DNA from: Streptomyces sp. YIM 121038
GTDB taxonomy: Bacteria; Actinomycetota; Actinomycetes; Streptomycetales; Streptomycetaceae
Assembly: GCF_006088715.1 (NCBI RefSeq)
Contig: NZ_CP030771.1
Coordinates: forward strand, 2,046,001 to 2,110,000
Direction of reading: 5' to 3'
Length of the DNA stretch: 64,000 bases
Under the pieces are notes generated by a model. That model made no database searches. It was not told where the DNA came from and saw only the letters and a list, made by a program, of their open reading frames with translations. This document shows positions 34,516 through 49,381 of the stretch, in pieces; the stretch's first letter is position 1, and the number at the start of each line of letters is the position of its first letter. The position numbers and the translations under genes are program-made.

Positions 34516-35061
34516 TCAGTGCTCGTTGGACGCAAGGCGCAGCAGATGGTCGGCCAGGGCCTGGCCCCCCGTCGCATCCCTGCTGATGAGCATCACCGTG
34601 TCGTCGCCCGCGATCGTGCCCAGGATGTCGTGCAGCTCGGCCTGGTCGATCGCGGAGGCCAGGAACTGGGCCGCTCCCGGCGGAGTGCGCAGCACCACGA
34701 GGTTGGCGGAGGCCTCGGCGGAGATGAGGAGCTCGCCGGACAGGCGCCGCATCCGCTCCTCCTTGGCCGACTCGCCGAGCGGGGCGCGCGGGGTGCGGAA
34801 GCCGCCCTCGCTCGGCACGGCGTAGATGAGGTCGCCCTCGGCGTTGCGGATCTTGACGGCGTTCAGCTCGTCGAGGTCGCGCGAGAGGGTCGCCTGGGTG
34901 ACGCTCAGGCCGTCGTCGGCCAGGAGCTTCGCCAGCTGGCTCTGCGAGCGCACCGGCTGCCGGTTGAGGATGTCGACGATCCTGCGGTGGCGTGCGGTGC
35001 GGGTCTGCGGCACCGCGGGCCCGGCGGACTCCCCTCGCTCGTTGCGCTGCGCATGGCTCAT
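34516..35061 (-). CDS. argR: Arginine repressor
   Basis: A 181-aa regulator. The winged helix at residues 25-95 ([40 protein letters not shown] with the SR motif of ArgR) binds ARG boxes. The C-terminal hexamerisation and arginine domain includes [15 protein letters not shown] and [12 protein letters not shown] (GD-D pair contacting arginine). It begins 7 nt after the argD stop, so it is the last gene of argCJBDR and is autoregulated through the argC operator. Expected to repress argC and argG. Confidence 0.95.
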   Translation of the reverse strand: MSHAQRNERGESAGPAVPQTRTARHRRIVDILNRQPVRSQSQLAKLLADDGLSVTQATLSRDLDELNAVKIRNAEGDLIYAVPSEGGFRTPRAPLGESAKEERMRRLSGELLISAEASANLVVLRTPPGAAQFLASAIDQAELHDILGTIAGDDTVMLISRDATGGQALADHLLRLASNEH

Positions 35062-35068
35062 CGTCGTC

Positions 35069-36301
35069 TCATTCTCCGGATCGTCCGTCCCCGTTCGCCG
35101 CGGCCGCGGCCTGGTCGAGGACGCCGGGCAGGGCCCGGAGGAAGGCGTCCACCTCGGTGTCGCCCACGTTCAGGGCCGGCATGAGCCGTACGACATCGGG
35201 GGCGGGCGCGTTGACCAGGAAGCCGGCGTCCTGAGCCGCCCGCTGCACCTGCGCGGCCAGCGGCTCGGTGAGCACCATACCCAGCAGGAGGCCCGCGCCC
35301 CTGACATGGTCGACCAAGCCGTGCCCCGCTGACTCGATTCCGTCCCGGAGCCGTTCGCCCGCGCGCTGGGTGCGGTCGAGCAGTCCCTCGGCGGCGATCG
35401 TGTCGAGCACGGCGAGCCCGGCGGCGCAGGCGACGGGGTTGCCGCCGAAGGTCGTGCCGTGCTGGCCCGGCCGCAGCAGGGCCGCGGCCTCGCCGAAGGC
35501 GACGGTGGCGCCGAGCGGCAGACCGCCGCCGAGCCCCTTGGCGAGGGTGACGACGTCGGGGAGCACGTCCTCGTCCGCGAAGTGCGCGAACCAGTGGCCC
35601 GTACGGCCGACGCCGGTCTGCACCTCGTCGAGGACGAGGAGGGTGCCGGTGGCGCGGGTGATCTCGCGGGCGGCCCGCAGATAGCCGGCGGGCGGCACGA
35701 CGACGCCGTTCTCGCCCTGGACCGGCTCGATGATCACGAAGGCCGTGTCCTCGGTGACCGCCGCGCGCAGGGCGTCGGCGTCTCCGTACGGTACGTGCGT
35801 CACGTCCCCGGGCAGCGGCAGGAACGGCTGCTGCTTGCCGGGCTGGCCGGTGAGGGCGAGCGCGCCCATCGTGCGGCCGTGGAAACCGCCGTCGGTGGCG
35901 ACCATGTGCGGCCGGCCCGTCAGCCGGCCGATCTTGAAGGCGCCCTCGTTGGCCTCCGCGCCGGAGTTGCAGAAGTACACGCGGCCGTCGCGGCCGAAGA
36001 GCTGGAGCAGCCGCTCGGCGAGCGCGACGGGCGGCTCGGCGACGAAGAGGTTCGAGACGTGGCCGAGCGCGGCGATCTGCCGGGAGACGGCGTCCACCAC
36101 GGCCGGGTGTCCGTGGCCGAGGGCGTTCACCGCGATGCCGCCGACGAAGTCGACGTACTCCTTGCCGTCCGCGTCCCAGAGCCTGCTGCCCGCGCCGCGC
36201 ACCAGGGGCAGGCGCGGCGTGCCGTAGTTGTCCATGAGCGCGCCTCGCCAGCGCTCGGTCAGGGACTGGTTGGCGTCGGTGGACGGGGTGGCGGCGGTCA
36301 T
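35069..36301 (-). CDS. argD: Acetylornithine aminotransferase
   Basis: A 410-aa class III PLP aminotransferase that makes N-acetylornithine from N-acetylglutamate semialdehyde. Motifs: [64 protein letters not shown], and [16 protein letters not shown] with the PLP lysine at about residue 260. The ATG at 36301 overlaps the argB stop (ATGA). Confidence 0.95.
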   Translation of the reverse strand: MTAATPSTDANQSLTERWRGALMDNYGTPRLPLVRGAGSRLWDADGKEYVDFVGGIAVNALGHGHPAVVDAVSRQIAALGHVSNLFVAEPPVALAERLLQLFGRDGRVYFCNSGAEANEGAFKIGRLTGRPHMVATDGGFHGRTMGALALTGQPGKQQPFLPLPGDVTHVPYGDADALRAAVTEDTAFVIIEPVQGENGVVVPPAGYLRAAREITRATGTLLVLDEVQTGVGRTGHWFAHFADEDVLPDVVTLAKGLGGGLPLGATVAFGEAAALLRPGQHGTTFGGNPVACAAGLAVLDTIAAEGLLDRTQRAGERLRDGIESAGHGLVDHVRGAGLLLGMVLTEPLAAQVQRAAQDAGFLVNAPAPDVVRLMPALNVGDTEVDAFLRALPGVLDQAAAAANGDGRSGE

Positions 36302-37215
36302 GCCGTGGCTCCCTCGGTCAGCTCGTCGGGCACGACCATCGTGCCGATTCCTTCATCCGTGAAAATCTCAAGCAGGATCGAGTGCTGTACGCGGCCGTCG
36401 ATGACGCGGGCCGTCTGCACGCCGTTGCGCACCGCGTGCAGACAGCCCTTCATCTTGGGCACCATGCCGCTGGACAGCTCGGGCAGGAGCTTCTCCAGCT
36501 CGGCGGCGGTGAGGCGGCTGATCACCTCGTCGCTGCGCGGCCAGTCCTCGTAGAGGCCCTCCACGTCGGTGAGGACCATCAGCGTCTCGGCACCAAGCGC
36601 CGCAGCGAGTGCCGCAGCCGCCGTATCAGCATTGACGTTGTAGACATGCCCGGTGTCACCTTCGTCCTGGGAGCGGGCGATCGAGGAGACGACCGGGATG
36701 CGGCCGTCGGCGAGGAGCGCCTCGATGGCGCCGGTGTCGATGCCGGTGACCTCGCCGACCCGCCCGATGTCGACGGGCTCGCCGTCGATCAGCGGGCGGT
36801 GCCGGGTCGCGGTGATGGTGTGCGCGTCCTCACCGGTCAGCCCCACGGCCAGCGGGCCGTGCTCGTTGAGCAGCCCCACGAGCTCCCGCTGCACCTGCCC
36901 GGCGAGGACCATGCGGACGACGTCCATGGCCTCCGGCGTCGTGACGCGCAGGCCCGCCTTGAACTCGCTGACCAGGCCCTGCTTGTCGAGCTGGGCGCTG
37001 ATCTGCGGGCCACCGCCGTGCACCACGACGGGGCGCAGGCCCGCGTGGTGCAGGAAGACGACGTCCTGGGCGAAGGCCGCCTTGAGGTCGGCGTCCACCA
37101 TGGCGTTGCCGCCGAACTTGATGACGACGGTCTTGCCGCGGTGCCGGGTCAGCCAGGGCAGCGCCTCGATGAGGGTCTGCGCCTTGGGCAGAGCGGTGTG
37201 CTTGCGGGTGCTCAT
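36298..37215 (-). CDS. argB: Acetylglutamate kinase
   Basis: A 305-aa amino-acid kinase, second step of arginine synthesis. [19 protein letters not shown] and [19 protein letters not shown] carry the ATP glycine loops. [19 protein letters not shown] and [12 protein letters not shown] are the substrate and magnesium region. The N-terminal helix ([20 protein letters not shown]) is the extension that makes the enzyme arginine-sensitive and hexameric. It overlaps argD by 4 nt; the gap to argJ is 66 bp. Confidence 0.95.
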   Translation of the reverse strand: MSTRKHTALPKAQTLIEALPWLTRHRGKTVVIKFGGNAMVDADLKAAFAQDVVFLHHAGLRPVVVHGGGPQISAQLDKQGLVSEFKAGLRVTTPEAMDVVRMVLAGQVQRELVGLLNEHGPLAVGLTGEDAHTITATRHRPLIDGEPVDIGRVGEVTGIDTGAIEALLADGRIPVVSSIARSQDEGDTGHVYNVNADTAAAALAAALGAETLMVLTDVEGLYEDWPRSDEVISRLTAAELEKLLPELSSGMVPKMKGCLHAVRNGVQTARVIDGRVQHSILLEIFTDEGIGTMVVPDELTEGATA

Positions 37216-37281
37216 GGGGTGTTCAGGGTCCTCGGGTTCAGGACGGGCCGCCCGGGGCGGGACCGTGCGGTCCCGCCGGGC

Positions 37282-39511
<2,230 letters not shown>

Positions 39512-39571
39512 GGAGATCTTGTGCCGCCCGGTCTCCCGGGCGGCACCGGTGTCCGGTGGCCAAGACACGAC

Positions 39572-39601
39572 CGCCCCGGTCGGCGGTTGCCGACCGGGGC
39601 G
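39572..39601 (-). terminator. Terminator of icd
   Basis: A perfect 13-bp stem CGCCCCGGTCGGC / GCCGACCGGGGCG with a GGTT loop, 39 bp past the icd stop. Confidence 0.85.
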
Positions 39602-39640
39602 AGCGGTGCTTGCCTCATGACACCTGGCAGGCGGGCGTCG

Positions 39641-41995
<2,355 letters not shown>

Positions 41996-42415
41996 TCAGG
42001 GAGGCGGGGTCGGGGCCCAGACCCCCGCCGCCGTGCCCTCGCGCACGTGCTTCTCGTACGCCATGACCTTGCCGTGGATGATCTCCAGGGCGGCGTCGAG
42101 TTCCGCCCTGCGCGTACGGACGGCGCGCTCGTGCTCCTGGAGCAGGGCGAGCCGCTCCGGCTCGTTGCCCGGCCCGGAGCGGACGAGGCGGGCGAAGCGC
42201 TTGAGGGTCGCGATCGGCATCCCGGACTCGCGCAGCCGGTTGCACAGCAGGAGCCACTCCACGTCGGCGGGCTCGTACACGCGCCGCCCGCCACCGGTGC
42301 GCGGCACCGGCCGCAGGAACAGCTCCTCGCGCTCGAAGAACCGCAGCGCGTGCACGCTGACCCCGGTCGCCTCGGCGACCTGCCCGATGGACATCCCCTC
42401 GGCGCGCTGCGCCAC
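41996..42415 (-). CDS. MerR-family transcriptional regulator
   Basis: A 139-aa protein. The winged helix MSIGQVAEATGVSVHALRFFEREELF is followed by RRVYEPADVEWLLLCNRLRESGMPIATLKRFARLV and a coiled-coil helix (ERLALLQEHERAVRTRRAELDAALEII). The C-terminal end is short, with no effector domain and no cysteine suited to metal binding. It starts at a GTG (42415) with GGAGG 7 nt upstream. It is divergent from an SDR gene whose promoter has the long spacer MerR proteins act on, so it probably controls that gene. Confidence 0.88.
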   Translation of the reverse strand: MAQRAEGMSIGQVAEATGVSVHALRFFEREELFLRPVPRTGGGRRVYEPADVEWLLLCNRLRESGMPIATLKRFARLVRSGPGNEPERLALLQEHERAVRTRRAELDAALEIIHGKVMAYEKHVREGTAAGVWAPTPPP

Positions 42416-42496
42416 CTTCGCCCTCCGCGGGTGCTCGGCTTGATCCGGATCACGGCTCTCGATCCGGATCGCAGTGCTCGAACCAGAGCACGGTCC

Positions 42497-42527
42497 TTGA
42501 TCTAGATCGCAGTCTAGGTCCTAGCGT
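42497..42527 (+). promoter_or_regulatory. MerR-type promoter of the SDR gene, with operator in a 19-bp spacer
   Basis: -35 TTGATC (42497-42502) and -10 TAGCGT (42522-42527) are 19 bp apart, which is the non-optimal spacing MerR activators untwist. Between them lies CTAGATCGCAGTCTAG (42502-42517), an inverted repeat. The start codon follows 7 nt after the -10, so the mRNA is probably leaderless. Confidence 0.6.
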
Positions 42528-42534
42528 TCCCGCC

Positions 42535-43521
42535 ATGACGACCACGACAGCAGAGCAGCGCAGGATCGGTTCCGGGCACGGCGCGTGGAGCACCGCCGAC
42601 GACGTCCTGAAGGGCATCTCCCTGGAGGGCAGGACCGCGATCGTCACCGGCGGCTACTCCGGCCTCGGTCTGGCGGCGACCCGGGCGCTTGCCCGCGCCG
42701 GTGCCCGGGTGCTCGTCCCCGCGCGCAGGCCCCGGGCGGCCACGGCGGCCCTCGACGGCGTGCCCGGCACGGAGGTGGCCGCCCTGGACCTCGCCGACCT
42801 GGAGAGCGTGCGCGCCTTCGCCGACCGGGTCCTGGACGCGGGGCGCGCCGTCGACCTGCTGATCGCGGGCGCGGGCGTCATGGCCTGCCCCGAGACCCGG
42901 GTGGGCCCCGGCTGGGAGGCGCACTTCGCGGTCAACCACCTGGGCCACTACGCCCTGGTCAACCGGCTCGCCCCGGCGCTGACGCCAGGGCGGGCCCGGG
43001 TCGTGGCGGTGGCCTCCTCGGGGCACTTCCTGTCCGGTGTCCGCTGGCACGACCCGCACTTCCACGAGGGCTACGACCGCTGGCTCGCGTACGCGCAGTC
43101 GAAGACCGCCAACGCGCTGTTCGCCCTGCACCTGGACCGGCTCGCCGGGCCCCGGGGGCCGCGCGCCTTCGCCGTGCACCCGGGCAGCGTCCTCACCCCG
43201 CTGCAGCGGCACGTGCCGCGCGAGGAGCAGCTCGCCCAGGGCTGGTTCGGTCCTGACGGCACTCCGGCGGAGGGCTTCAAGTCCCCGGCGCAGGGCGCGG
43301 CGACGGCCGTGTGGGCCGCCACCTCGCCGCTGCTCGCGGACCACGGCGGCGCCTACTGCCAGGACTGCGACGTCGCCGAGCCCGCCACCACCGACGACAT
43401 GCTGATCGGCGGGGTCAAGCCCTGGGTCAGGGACCCGGAGGCGGCGGCCCGGCTGTGGCAGCTGTCCGCCGAACTCACCGGCGTGGACCACTTCGCGCGG
43501 CGCGCGCCGTCGGGCAGGTGA
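42535..43521 (+). CDS. Short-chain dehydrogenase/reductase
   Basis: A 328-aa SDR. The cofactor loop is AIVTGGYSGLGLAATRALA, the structural AGAG is in LLIAGAGVMACPE, Ser is in VVAVASSGHFLSG, and the catalytic pair is YAQSK. The N-terminal 30 residues extend beyond the minimal SDR core. The substrate is unknown; MerR control suggests a response to an organic or redox stress. The last 47 bp overlap the convergent hydrolase gene. Confidence 0.87.
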   Translation: MTTTTAEQRRIGSGHGAWSTADDVLKGISLEGRTAIVTGGYSGLGLAATRALARAGARVLVPARRPRAATAALDGVPGTEVAALDLADLESVRAFADRVLDAGRAVDLLIAGAGVMACPETRVGPGWEAHFAVNHLGHYALVNRLAPALTPGRARVVAVASSGHFLSGVRWHDPHFHEGYDRWLAYAQSKTANALFALHLDRLAGPRGPRAFAVHPGSVLTPLQRHVPREEQLAQGWFGPDGTPAEGFKSPAQGAATAVWAATSPLLADHGGAYCQDCDVAEPATTDDMLIGGVKPWVRDPEAAARLWQLSAELTGVDHFARRAPSGR

Positions 43522-45055
43522 CGTCCTCGCGCGGCAGGCCGCCCCCGCCCAGATAGGCGTTCACGGCCCGGTCGGCGCACGGCACCGGGTCGAGTCCGTC
43601 GACCGCGCGGCCGTAGACGCCGTGCCCGCGGATGTCCGCCGTGACCATGCGGGAGCCGCGCAGCGCCCGGTGCATGGCGAGCGCGTCGCGGTACGGGGTG
43701 TGGTCGCGCCGGGCCTGGAGCAGCAGGACGGGCACGTCGTTGCCGATGGTGACGGCGGGCTCGCGCGGCGGCTCGGGGAAGTACGCGCAGGGCGCGGTCA
43801 TGCCGTTCACGAACGGCCCGAAGACGGGCTCGGTGGCGCGGCTGCGCTGGCTGTTCCTCCAGTACGTCGCCGGTGAGCCGGGCCAGCCACCGGCGGGCCA
43901 GCCGCCGTCGCCGCACATGAAGAGCACGCCGCCGAGCATGCCGTCCGCGAGCTCGGGCGACTTCAACAGCGCGATCATGCGGGCGAGTTCGGGCCCCGGC
44001 TCCACGGGACGGCCGTGCGAGGCGGCGACCAGGTCCCGGACGACGGCCGCCGCCGTCGGGTCGTTCTCGCCCTGGACGAGGGGCTGTTTGAGGATCATCC
44101 GCAGCAGCGGCGCGTTCAGGCGCAGCCCGTCGACGCGCGGCGGCCGCCGCTCGGCGCGGGCGAGCAGCGCCTCCACCCGGTGGCGGACCGCGGCGGCCGT
44201 GCGGCCCAGGTGGTAGGTGCCGTCGCGGCGGGCCGTCCACGCCGCCCACTCGTCCAGGGCCGCCTCGGCGGGCCTGCCGGAGCGCTGGAACTGCTCGTAC
44301 TGCGTGGCGGCCGGGTCGGTGACGGAGTCGACGACGAAGCGGTCCACGCGGCGCGGGAACAGCTGCGCGTAGGTGGCGCCCAGGTCGGCGCCGTACGACA
44401 CGCCGTAGTACGAGAGGCGGCGCTCGCCGAGGGCCGCGCGGATCACGTCCATGTCGCGGGCGACGTTGCGCGAGGAGGCGTGCGGGAGGAGCCGGGCGTT
44501 GTCGCCGCGCGCGTGGCAGCGGCGGGCGTCCTCGCGGGCGGCGGCCAGGGACTCCTCGAAGTCCCTGCGCGGCGTGGTGGTCGGCCCCGGCTCGGCGGGT
44601 TTGCGGGCCGGGTCGCAGGTCAGCGGGCTGCTCTCGCCGAGGAAGCGCGGGTCGAAGCCGATGAGGTCGTAGGCGCCCGCCACCCGCTCCAGGGCCGGGC
44701 GCAGGGCGAGGGTGTAGGCGAGGCCGGTGCCGCCGGGCCCGCCCGGGTTGGACAGCAGGACGCCGCGCCGCCGGTCCGCCGGGACCTCGGCCCGGATGCG
44801 GGAGACCGCGATGCGCAGGGTGCGGCCCCCGGGGTCGGCGTAGTCGAGCGGCACGGTGACGTGGGTGCACCGGGCGCCCGCCGCCCGCAGCTCCTTCTGC
44901 GCGGGTGAGCAGGCGCCCCAGGTCAGGTGCTGGTTCTCGTAGGCGGCGAGGGCGGCTGTGCCGGTGGGGTGCGGCGACCTGGCGGCGGCGGGCACACCGC
45001 CCGCGAGCAGGACGGCGAGCCCGAGGCCCGCCGTGGTGAAGGTGACGGCACGCAT
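43475..45055 (-). CDS. Secreted alpha/beta hydrolase, tripeptidyl aminopeptidase (SlpD/SlpE) type
   Basis: A 526-aa exported protein. The signal peptide [20 protein letters not shown] ends near AAA. The oxyanion loop is [13 protein letters not shown], the nucleophile elbow is [11 protein letters not shown] (Ser in GVSYG), and the C-terminal TAP-like domain supplies Asp ([16 protein letters not shown]) and His (DIRGHGVYG). Family enzymes remove tripeptides from exported proteins, but the specific substrate is uncertain. The 3' end overlaps the SDR gene by 47 bp, reading the other way. Confidence 0.86.
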   Translation of the reverse strand: MRAVTFTTAGLGLAVLLAGGVPAAARSPHPTGTAALAAYENQHLTWGACSPAQKELRAAGARCTHVTVPLDYADPGGRTLRIAVSRIRAEVPADRRRGVLLSNPGGPGGTGLAYTLALRPALERVAGAYDLIGFDPRFLGESSPLTCDPARKPAEPGPTTTPRRDFEESLAAAREDARRCHARGDNARLLPHASSRNVARDMDVIRAALGERRLSYYGVSYGADLGATYAQLFPRRVDRFVVDSVTDPAATQYEQFQRSGRPAEAALDEWAAWTARRDGTYHLGRTAAAVRHRVEALLARAERRPPRVDGLRLNAPLLRMILKQPLVQGENDPTAAAVVRDLVAASHGRPVEPGPELARMIALLKSPELADGMLGGVLFMCGDGGWPAGGWPGSPATYWRNSQRSRATEPVFGPFVNGMTAPCAYFPEPPREPAVTIGNDVPVLLLQARRDHTPYRDALAMHRALRGSRMVTADIRGHGVYGRAVDGLDPVPCADRAVNAYLGGGGLPREDVTCPTARAARSGPRR

Positions 45056-45205
45056 GACGCTCCGGGGTGTGGCGAGGAGGGGCAGGACGGTCCGCGAACG
45101 CCGATCACGCTACGAACGCGCGCACCGGACGGCCATCCGGCCAGCCCCAGCCCCGGCCCTGCGGCCACCCGGAGCGACGACAGGGGGGCGGGCCCCAGCC
45201 GGGCG

Positions 45206-45301
45206 GCGCTTGCGTCGGGGCGCGCTTGCGTCGGGGCGCGCTTGCGTCGGGGCGCGCTTGCGTTGGAGCGCGCTTGCGTTGGAGCGCGCTTGCGTTGGAG
45301 C
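45206..45301. repeat. 16-bp tandem repeat, six units
   Basis: Three copies of GCGCTTGCGTCGGGGC followed by three of GCGCTTGCGTTGGAGC, exact within each type. The last unit leads straight into GCGCTCCAAC, which completes the palindrome GTTGGAGCGCGCTCCAAC (45294-45311). It lies just upstream of the next gene's promoter. Confidence 0.9.
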
Positions 45302-45320
45302 GCGCTCCAACTCCTACTGT
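45290..45320 (+). promoter_or_regulatory. Probable MerR-type promoter of the aldo/keto reductase gene
   Basis: TTGCGT (45290-45295) and TACTGT (45315-45320) are 19 bp apart, with the 18-bp palindrome GTTGGAGCGCGCTCCAAC across the spacer. This is the MerR arrangement; no MerR gene is adjacent. Confidence 0.5.
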
Positions 45321-45383
45321 CACGGCCGTGATCACCGCACCGCGGGGATCCGCGCAGACCACCGCACCACCTGGAGGTACGAC

Positions 45384-46373
<990 letters not shown>

Positions 46374-46424
46374 GGCGGCAGCCCGGCCGGGCGGATCCGG
46401 GCGCGGGCCGCGTACGCTGCGGAC

Positions 46425-46889
46425 ATGCCCTTCCCCGTGCCCGACGCCCTCGCCCATCTCGCCGGCGAGTGGCGCGTGGAGCGGACCGTACGGGACTTCG
46501 CCGCGGGCGCGGACGGACCGGTGGAGGGCCGCTTCAGCGGCACGACCCGGTTCACGCCGCTGACCGGTGCGGCCGCGCGGGACGGCGGTCTGCTGCACCA
46601 CGAGTCCGGCACGTTCACCTGGCGGGGCACCCCGCGCCCCGCCGAGCGCACGCTGCGCTTCCTGCCGGGCGAGCCCGCGGGCACCGTGCTCGTGCACTTC
46701 GCCGACGGGCGCTTCTTCCACGGCCTGGACCTGCGCACCGGCCGCCACACCGCCGACCACCCGTGCGCGGCGGACCGCTACCGGGGCGACTTCACGGTGG
46801 CCGACGCGGACTCCTGGCAGACGTGCTGGCGGGTCCGGGGCCCGGCCAAGGACCTGCTCCTGACGACGGACTACGCCCGCGTGCGCTGA
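46425..46889 (+). CDS. DUF6314-family protein
   Basis: A 154-aa soluble protein that fits DUF6314: DALAHLAGEWRVERTVRDFA at the N-terminus, GRFSGTTRFTPLTG, TFTWRGTPRPAERTLRFLP and the C-terminal WRVRGPAKDLLLTTDYAR. It looks like a lipocalin-like beta barrel, since several GxW and ThrArg beta segments occur in order. The function is not known. It begins 51 bp after the AKR gene on the same strand, so it may be in that transcript. Confidence 0.78.
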   Translation: MPFPVPDALAHLAGEWRVERTVRDFAAGADGPVEGRFSGTTRFTPLTGAAARDGGLLHHESGTFTWRGTPRPAERTLRFLPGEPAGTVLVHFADGRFFHGLDLRTGRHTADHPCAADRYRGDFTVADADSWQTCWRVRGPAKDLLLTTDYARVR

Positions 46890-46897
46890 GCCCGCGC

Positions 46898-48334
46898 TCA
46901 GCCGGTCACCTCGTCGCACGCCTGCGCGAGGCGACGCACGCCTTCGGCGATCTCGGCCGTCCCCGCGAGGGCGGCGAAGCTGAGGCGGATGTGCCCGGCG
47001 GGAGGCTCCGCCGCGAAGTAGGGGCGCCCGGGGGCGACCGCGACCCCGGCGCGCAACGCGGCCACCGCCAGGGCGAGTTCGTCGGTGCCGTCGGGAAGCC
47101 GCAGCCACAGGTGGTAGCCGCCCGCGGGGACGTGCGGCAGGGCGAGCGCGGGCAGCCGCAGCCGCAGCGCGGTCACCAGGGCGTCCCTGCGCTCCTTCAA
47201 CTCCCCCGCCACGGCCCGCAGATGGCGGGGCCAGGCCGGGGAGCCGACGAGTTCGAGCGCGGCCTCCTGCAGCGGCCTCGGCACGAAGAAGTGGTCGACG
47301 ACCTGGATGGTGCGCAGCCGCTCCAGGACGGGGCCGCGCGCGACGAGCGCGCTGACCCGGAAGCTCGGCGAGGTGGCCTTGGTGAGCGAGCACACGTGCA
47401 CGACGACGCCGTCCCGGTCCTCGGACGCCAGCGGCCTCGGCAGCGGCCCCGCGTCCTCGTGCACGAGGCGGCGCACGAAGTCGTCCTCGACGACGAAGGC
47501 CCCGGCGGCGCGGGCGATCCGCAACACCTCGGGGCGGCGCTCGGCGGACAGCACGGCGCCGGTGGGGTTCTGGAACAGCGGCTGGCAGACGAACACCCGC
47601 GCGCCGGTCGCCTCGAACGCGGCGGCGAGCAGGTCGGGGCGCACCCCGTCGGTGTCCACCGGCACCGGCACCGGCCTGAGCCCGGCGGCCCGCGCGATCG
47701 CGAGCAGCCCCGGGTACGTGGGCGATTCGATGAGCACCGGCGCGCCGGGCGGGGCGAGCGCCCGCAGCGCGGTGGTCAGGGCGCTCTGCCCGCCCGCGGT
47801 GATCAGGACCTCGGCCGCGGTGATCGCGCCGCCGATGCCGCGCGCGAACCACTCGCGCAGCTCGGGCAGGCCCTCGACCGGCGGCCGCTCCCAGGCGCCG
47901 GGGCGCCGCCCGGCCCGGGCTAGGGCGGCGGCCATCGCGCGCTCGGGCTGGAGCGAGGGGTGCAGATAGCCGCCGTTGAACTCGATGACGCCCGGGCCCG
48001 GCGCGGCGAGCGTGGCGAGCACCCCGGAGGCGTCCACCGAGCGCGGCACGACATCGGCCGTGGCGTCGGCGCTCAGGGACACCTCCTGCCACGAGGTGTC
48101 ACCCACCGGGACGGCGGCGCCCGGCGCCTCTGCCCGGAAGGCACCGGCGCCGGGCCGGGTGACGACCAGGCCCTCGGCGGCGAGCTGGGCGAGGGCGCGC
48201 GACACGGTCACCGGGCTCACCCGGAACCGCTCGACCAGGGCCCGACTGGAAGGCAGCTTTCCACCTGGAGAGTAGCGGTCCAGCTCATTTCGCAGCTGAT
48301 ACGCCAACTCACCCACACTGCTACGCTGTTGCAT
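46898..48334 (-). CDS. MocR/PdxR-family regulator (GntR HTH fused to class I aminotransferase)
   Basis: A 478-aa protein. A GntR-type winged helix (GKLPSSRALVERFRVSPVTVSRALAQLAAEGLV) at residues 20-70 is joined by a linker to an aminotransferase fold (LITAGGQSALTTALRALAPPG, ESPTYPGLLAIARAAG, VCQPLFQNPTGAVLS, HVCSLTKATSPSFRVS, where Lys of SLTK is the PLP lysine). It probably senses PLP or an amino acid. The ATG at 48334 is used because residues 1-12 (MQQRSSVGELAY) start the GntR fold. It overlaps the divergent EamA start by 2 bp. Confidence 0.88.
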   Translation of the reverse strand: MQQRSSVGELAYQLRNELDRYSPGGKLPSSRALVERFRVSPVTVSRALAQLAAEGLVVTRPGAGAFRAEAPGAAVPVGDTSWQEVSLSADATADVVPRSVDASGVLATLAAPGPGVIEFNGGYLHPSLQPERAMAAALARAGRRPGAWERPPVEGLPELREWFARGIGGAITAAEVLITAGGQSALTTALRALAPPGAPVLIESPTYPGLLAIARAAGLRPVPVPVDTDGVRPDLLAAAFEATGARVFVCQPLFQNPTGAVLSAERRPEVLRIARAAGAFVVEDDFVRRLVHEDAGPLPRPLASEDRDGVVVHVCSLTKATSPSFRVSALVARGPVLERLRTIQVVDHFFVPRPLQEAALELVGSPAWPRHLRAVAGELKERRDALVTALRLRLPALALPHVPAGGYHLWLRLPDGTDELALAVAALRAGVAVAPGRPYFAAEPPAGHIRLSFAALAGTAEIAEGVRRLAQACDEVTG

Positions 48335-49301
48335 GAGAGCACAGGATAGCGCTACTGAACGACAGGGGATAGCGGTCCCGCCCTCCGCCTCCCCGGCGGC
48401 CCGGGCGACCGCGCGGCCGCAGGTCCCGCAGGCGGCTCCCGTATCCCGCCGGGTCGGCACGCTCCAGGCCGCCCTCGGCGTCACCGCGTTCTCGCTCACG
48501 TTCCCCTCCACCGCCTGGGGCCTCGAAGGGATCGGCCCCTGGAGCTTCGTCGCCCTGCGCTGTGTGCTGAGCGCCCTCGTCGCGGGCGCCTGTCTGCTCG
48601 CGCTGCGCGTGCCGCCGCCCCGGCGCGCCGACTGGCCCGGCCTCGCCGTCGTCGCGGCCGGCACGGTGATCGGCTTCCCCCTGCTCACGACGCTCGCCCT
48701 CCAGACGTCGAGCACCGCGCACGCGGCCGTCGTCGTCGGACTGCTGCCCCTGACCACGGCCGTGTTCTCCGTCCTTCGCACCGGCGCCCGGCCCTCGCGC
48801 GCCTTCTGGGCGGCGGCGCTCGCGGGCGCCGCCGCCGTGGTCGGGTTCACCATCCAGCAGAGCGGCGGCGCCCTGACGACCGCCGATCTGTATCTGTTCG
48901 GCGCGCTGGTGGTCTGCGCCGCCGGCTACACCGAGGGCGGCCGTCTGGCCCGGCACATGCCGGGCTGGCAGGTCATCGGCTGGGCGCTCGTCCTGTGTCT
49001 GCCGCTCGGCGTCCTCTGGGCGGCGCTCGCCCTGCCGCACGAGTCGTTCGCGCTCACCGCGCACAGCACGGCGGGCCTGCTGTACGCGGCGATCGGCTCG
49101 CAGTTCCTCGGCCTGGTCGTCTGGTACCGGGGCATGGCCGTGATCGGCATCCCCAAGGCCAGCCAGCTCCAGCTCGCCCAGCCCCTGCTCACGCTCGTCT
49201 GGTCGGTGTTCCTGCTCGGCGAGGCGCTGACCCCGGCCGCGCCGCTCACGGCCGTCGCCGTCCTGGTGTGCATCGCCGCCACCCAACGGGCGCGCGGGTA
49301 G
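48333..49301 (+). CDS. EamA-family (DMT) transporter
   Basis: A 322-aa protein with ten hydrophobic helices in the two-EamA-repeat pattern (for example VGTLQAALGVTAFSLTFPST, LPLTTAVFSVLRTGARPSRA, LYLFGALVVCAAGYTEGG, ALTPAAPLTAVAVLVCIAAT). The first ~35 residues are hydrophilic. The ATG at 48333 shares two bases with the MocR start. A TACGCT element 5 nt before it suggests a leaderless mRNA. MocR-linked EamA proteins usually export amino acids or amines; the substrate here is inferred only from the neighbour. Confidence 0.85.
   Translation: MRAQDSATERQGIAVPPSASPAARATARPQVPQAAPVSRRVGTLQAALGVTAFSLTFPSTAWGLEGIGPWSFVALRCVLSALVAGACLLALRVPPPRRADWPGLAVVAAGTVIGFPLLTTLALQTSSTAHAAVVVGLLPLTTAVFSVLRTGARPSRAFWAAALAGAAAVVGFTIQQSGGALTTADLYLFGALVVCAAGYTEGGRLARHMPGWQVIGWALVLCLPLGVLWAALALPHESFALTAHSTAGLLYAAIGSQFLGLVVWYRGMAVIGIPKASQLQLAQPLLTLVWSVFLLGEALTPAAPLTAVAVLVCIAATQRARG
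48341..48374. promoter_or_regulatory. Direct repeats, likely MocR operator
   Basis: ACAGGATAGCG (48341-48351) and ACAGGGGATAGCG (48362-48374) are 21 bp apart, two helical turns, as in MocR direct-repeat sites. The first overlaps a -10-like TATCCT (minus, 48343-48348) of the MocR gene. Both lie inside the EamA frame if the ATG at 48333 is used. Confidence 0.5.
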
Positions 49302-49381
49302 GCGCCAACCGGGGCCACCGGTCGTACACTGTCCGCCACGCACCGCCACCAACAGCGACGCGGACGAGGAGGTCACTCCCC

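Noticed and set aside
45206..45301. Possible CRISPR array
   Set aside because: 16-bp direct repeats with no unique spacers and no cas genes. It is a simple tandem array next to a promoter.
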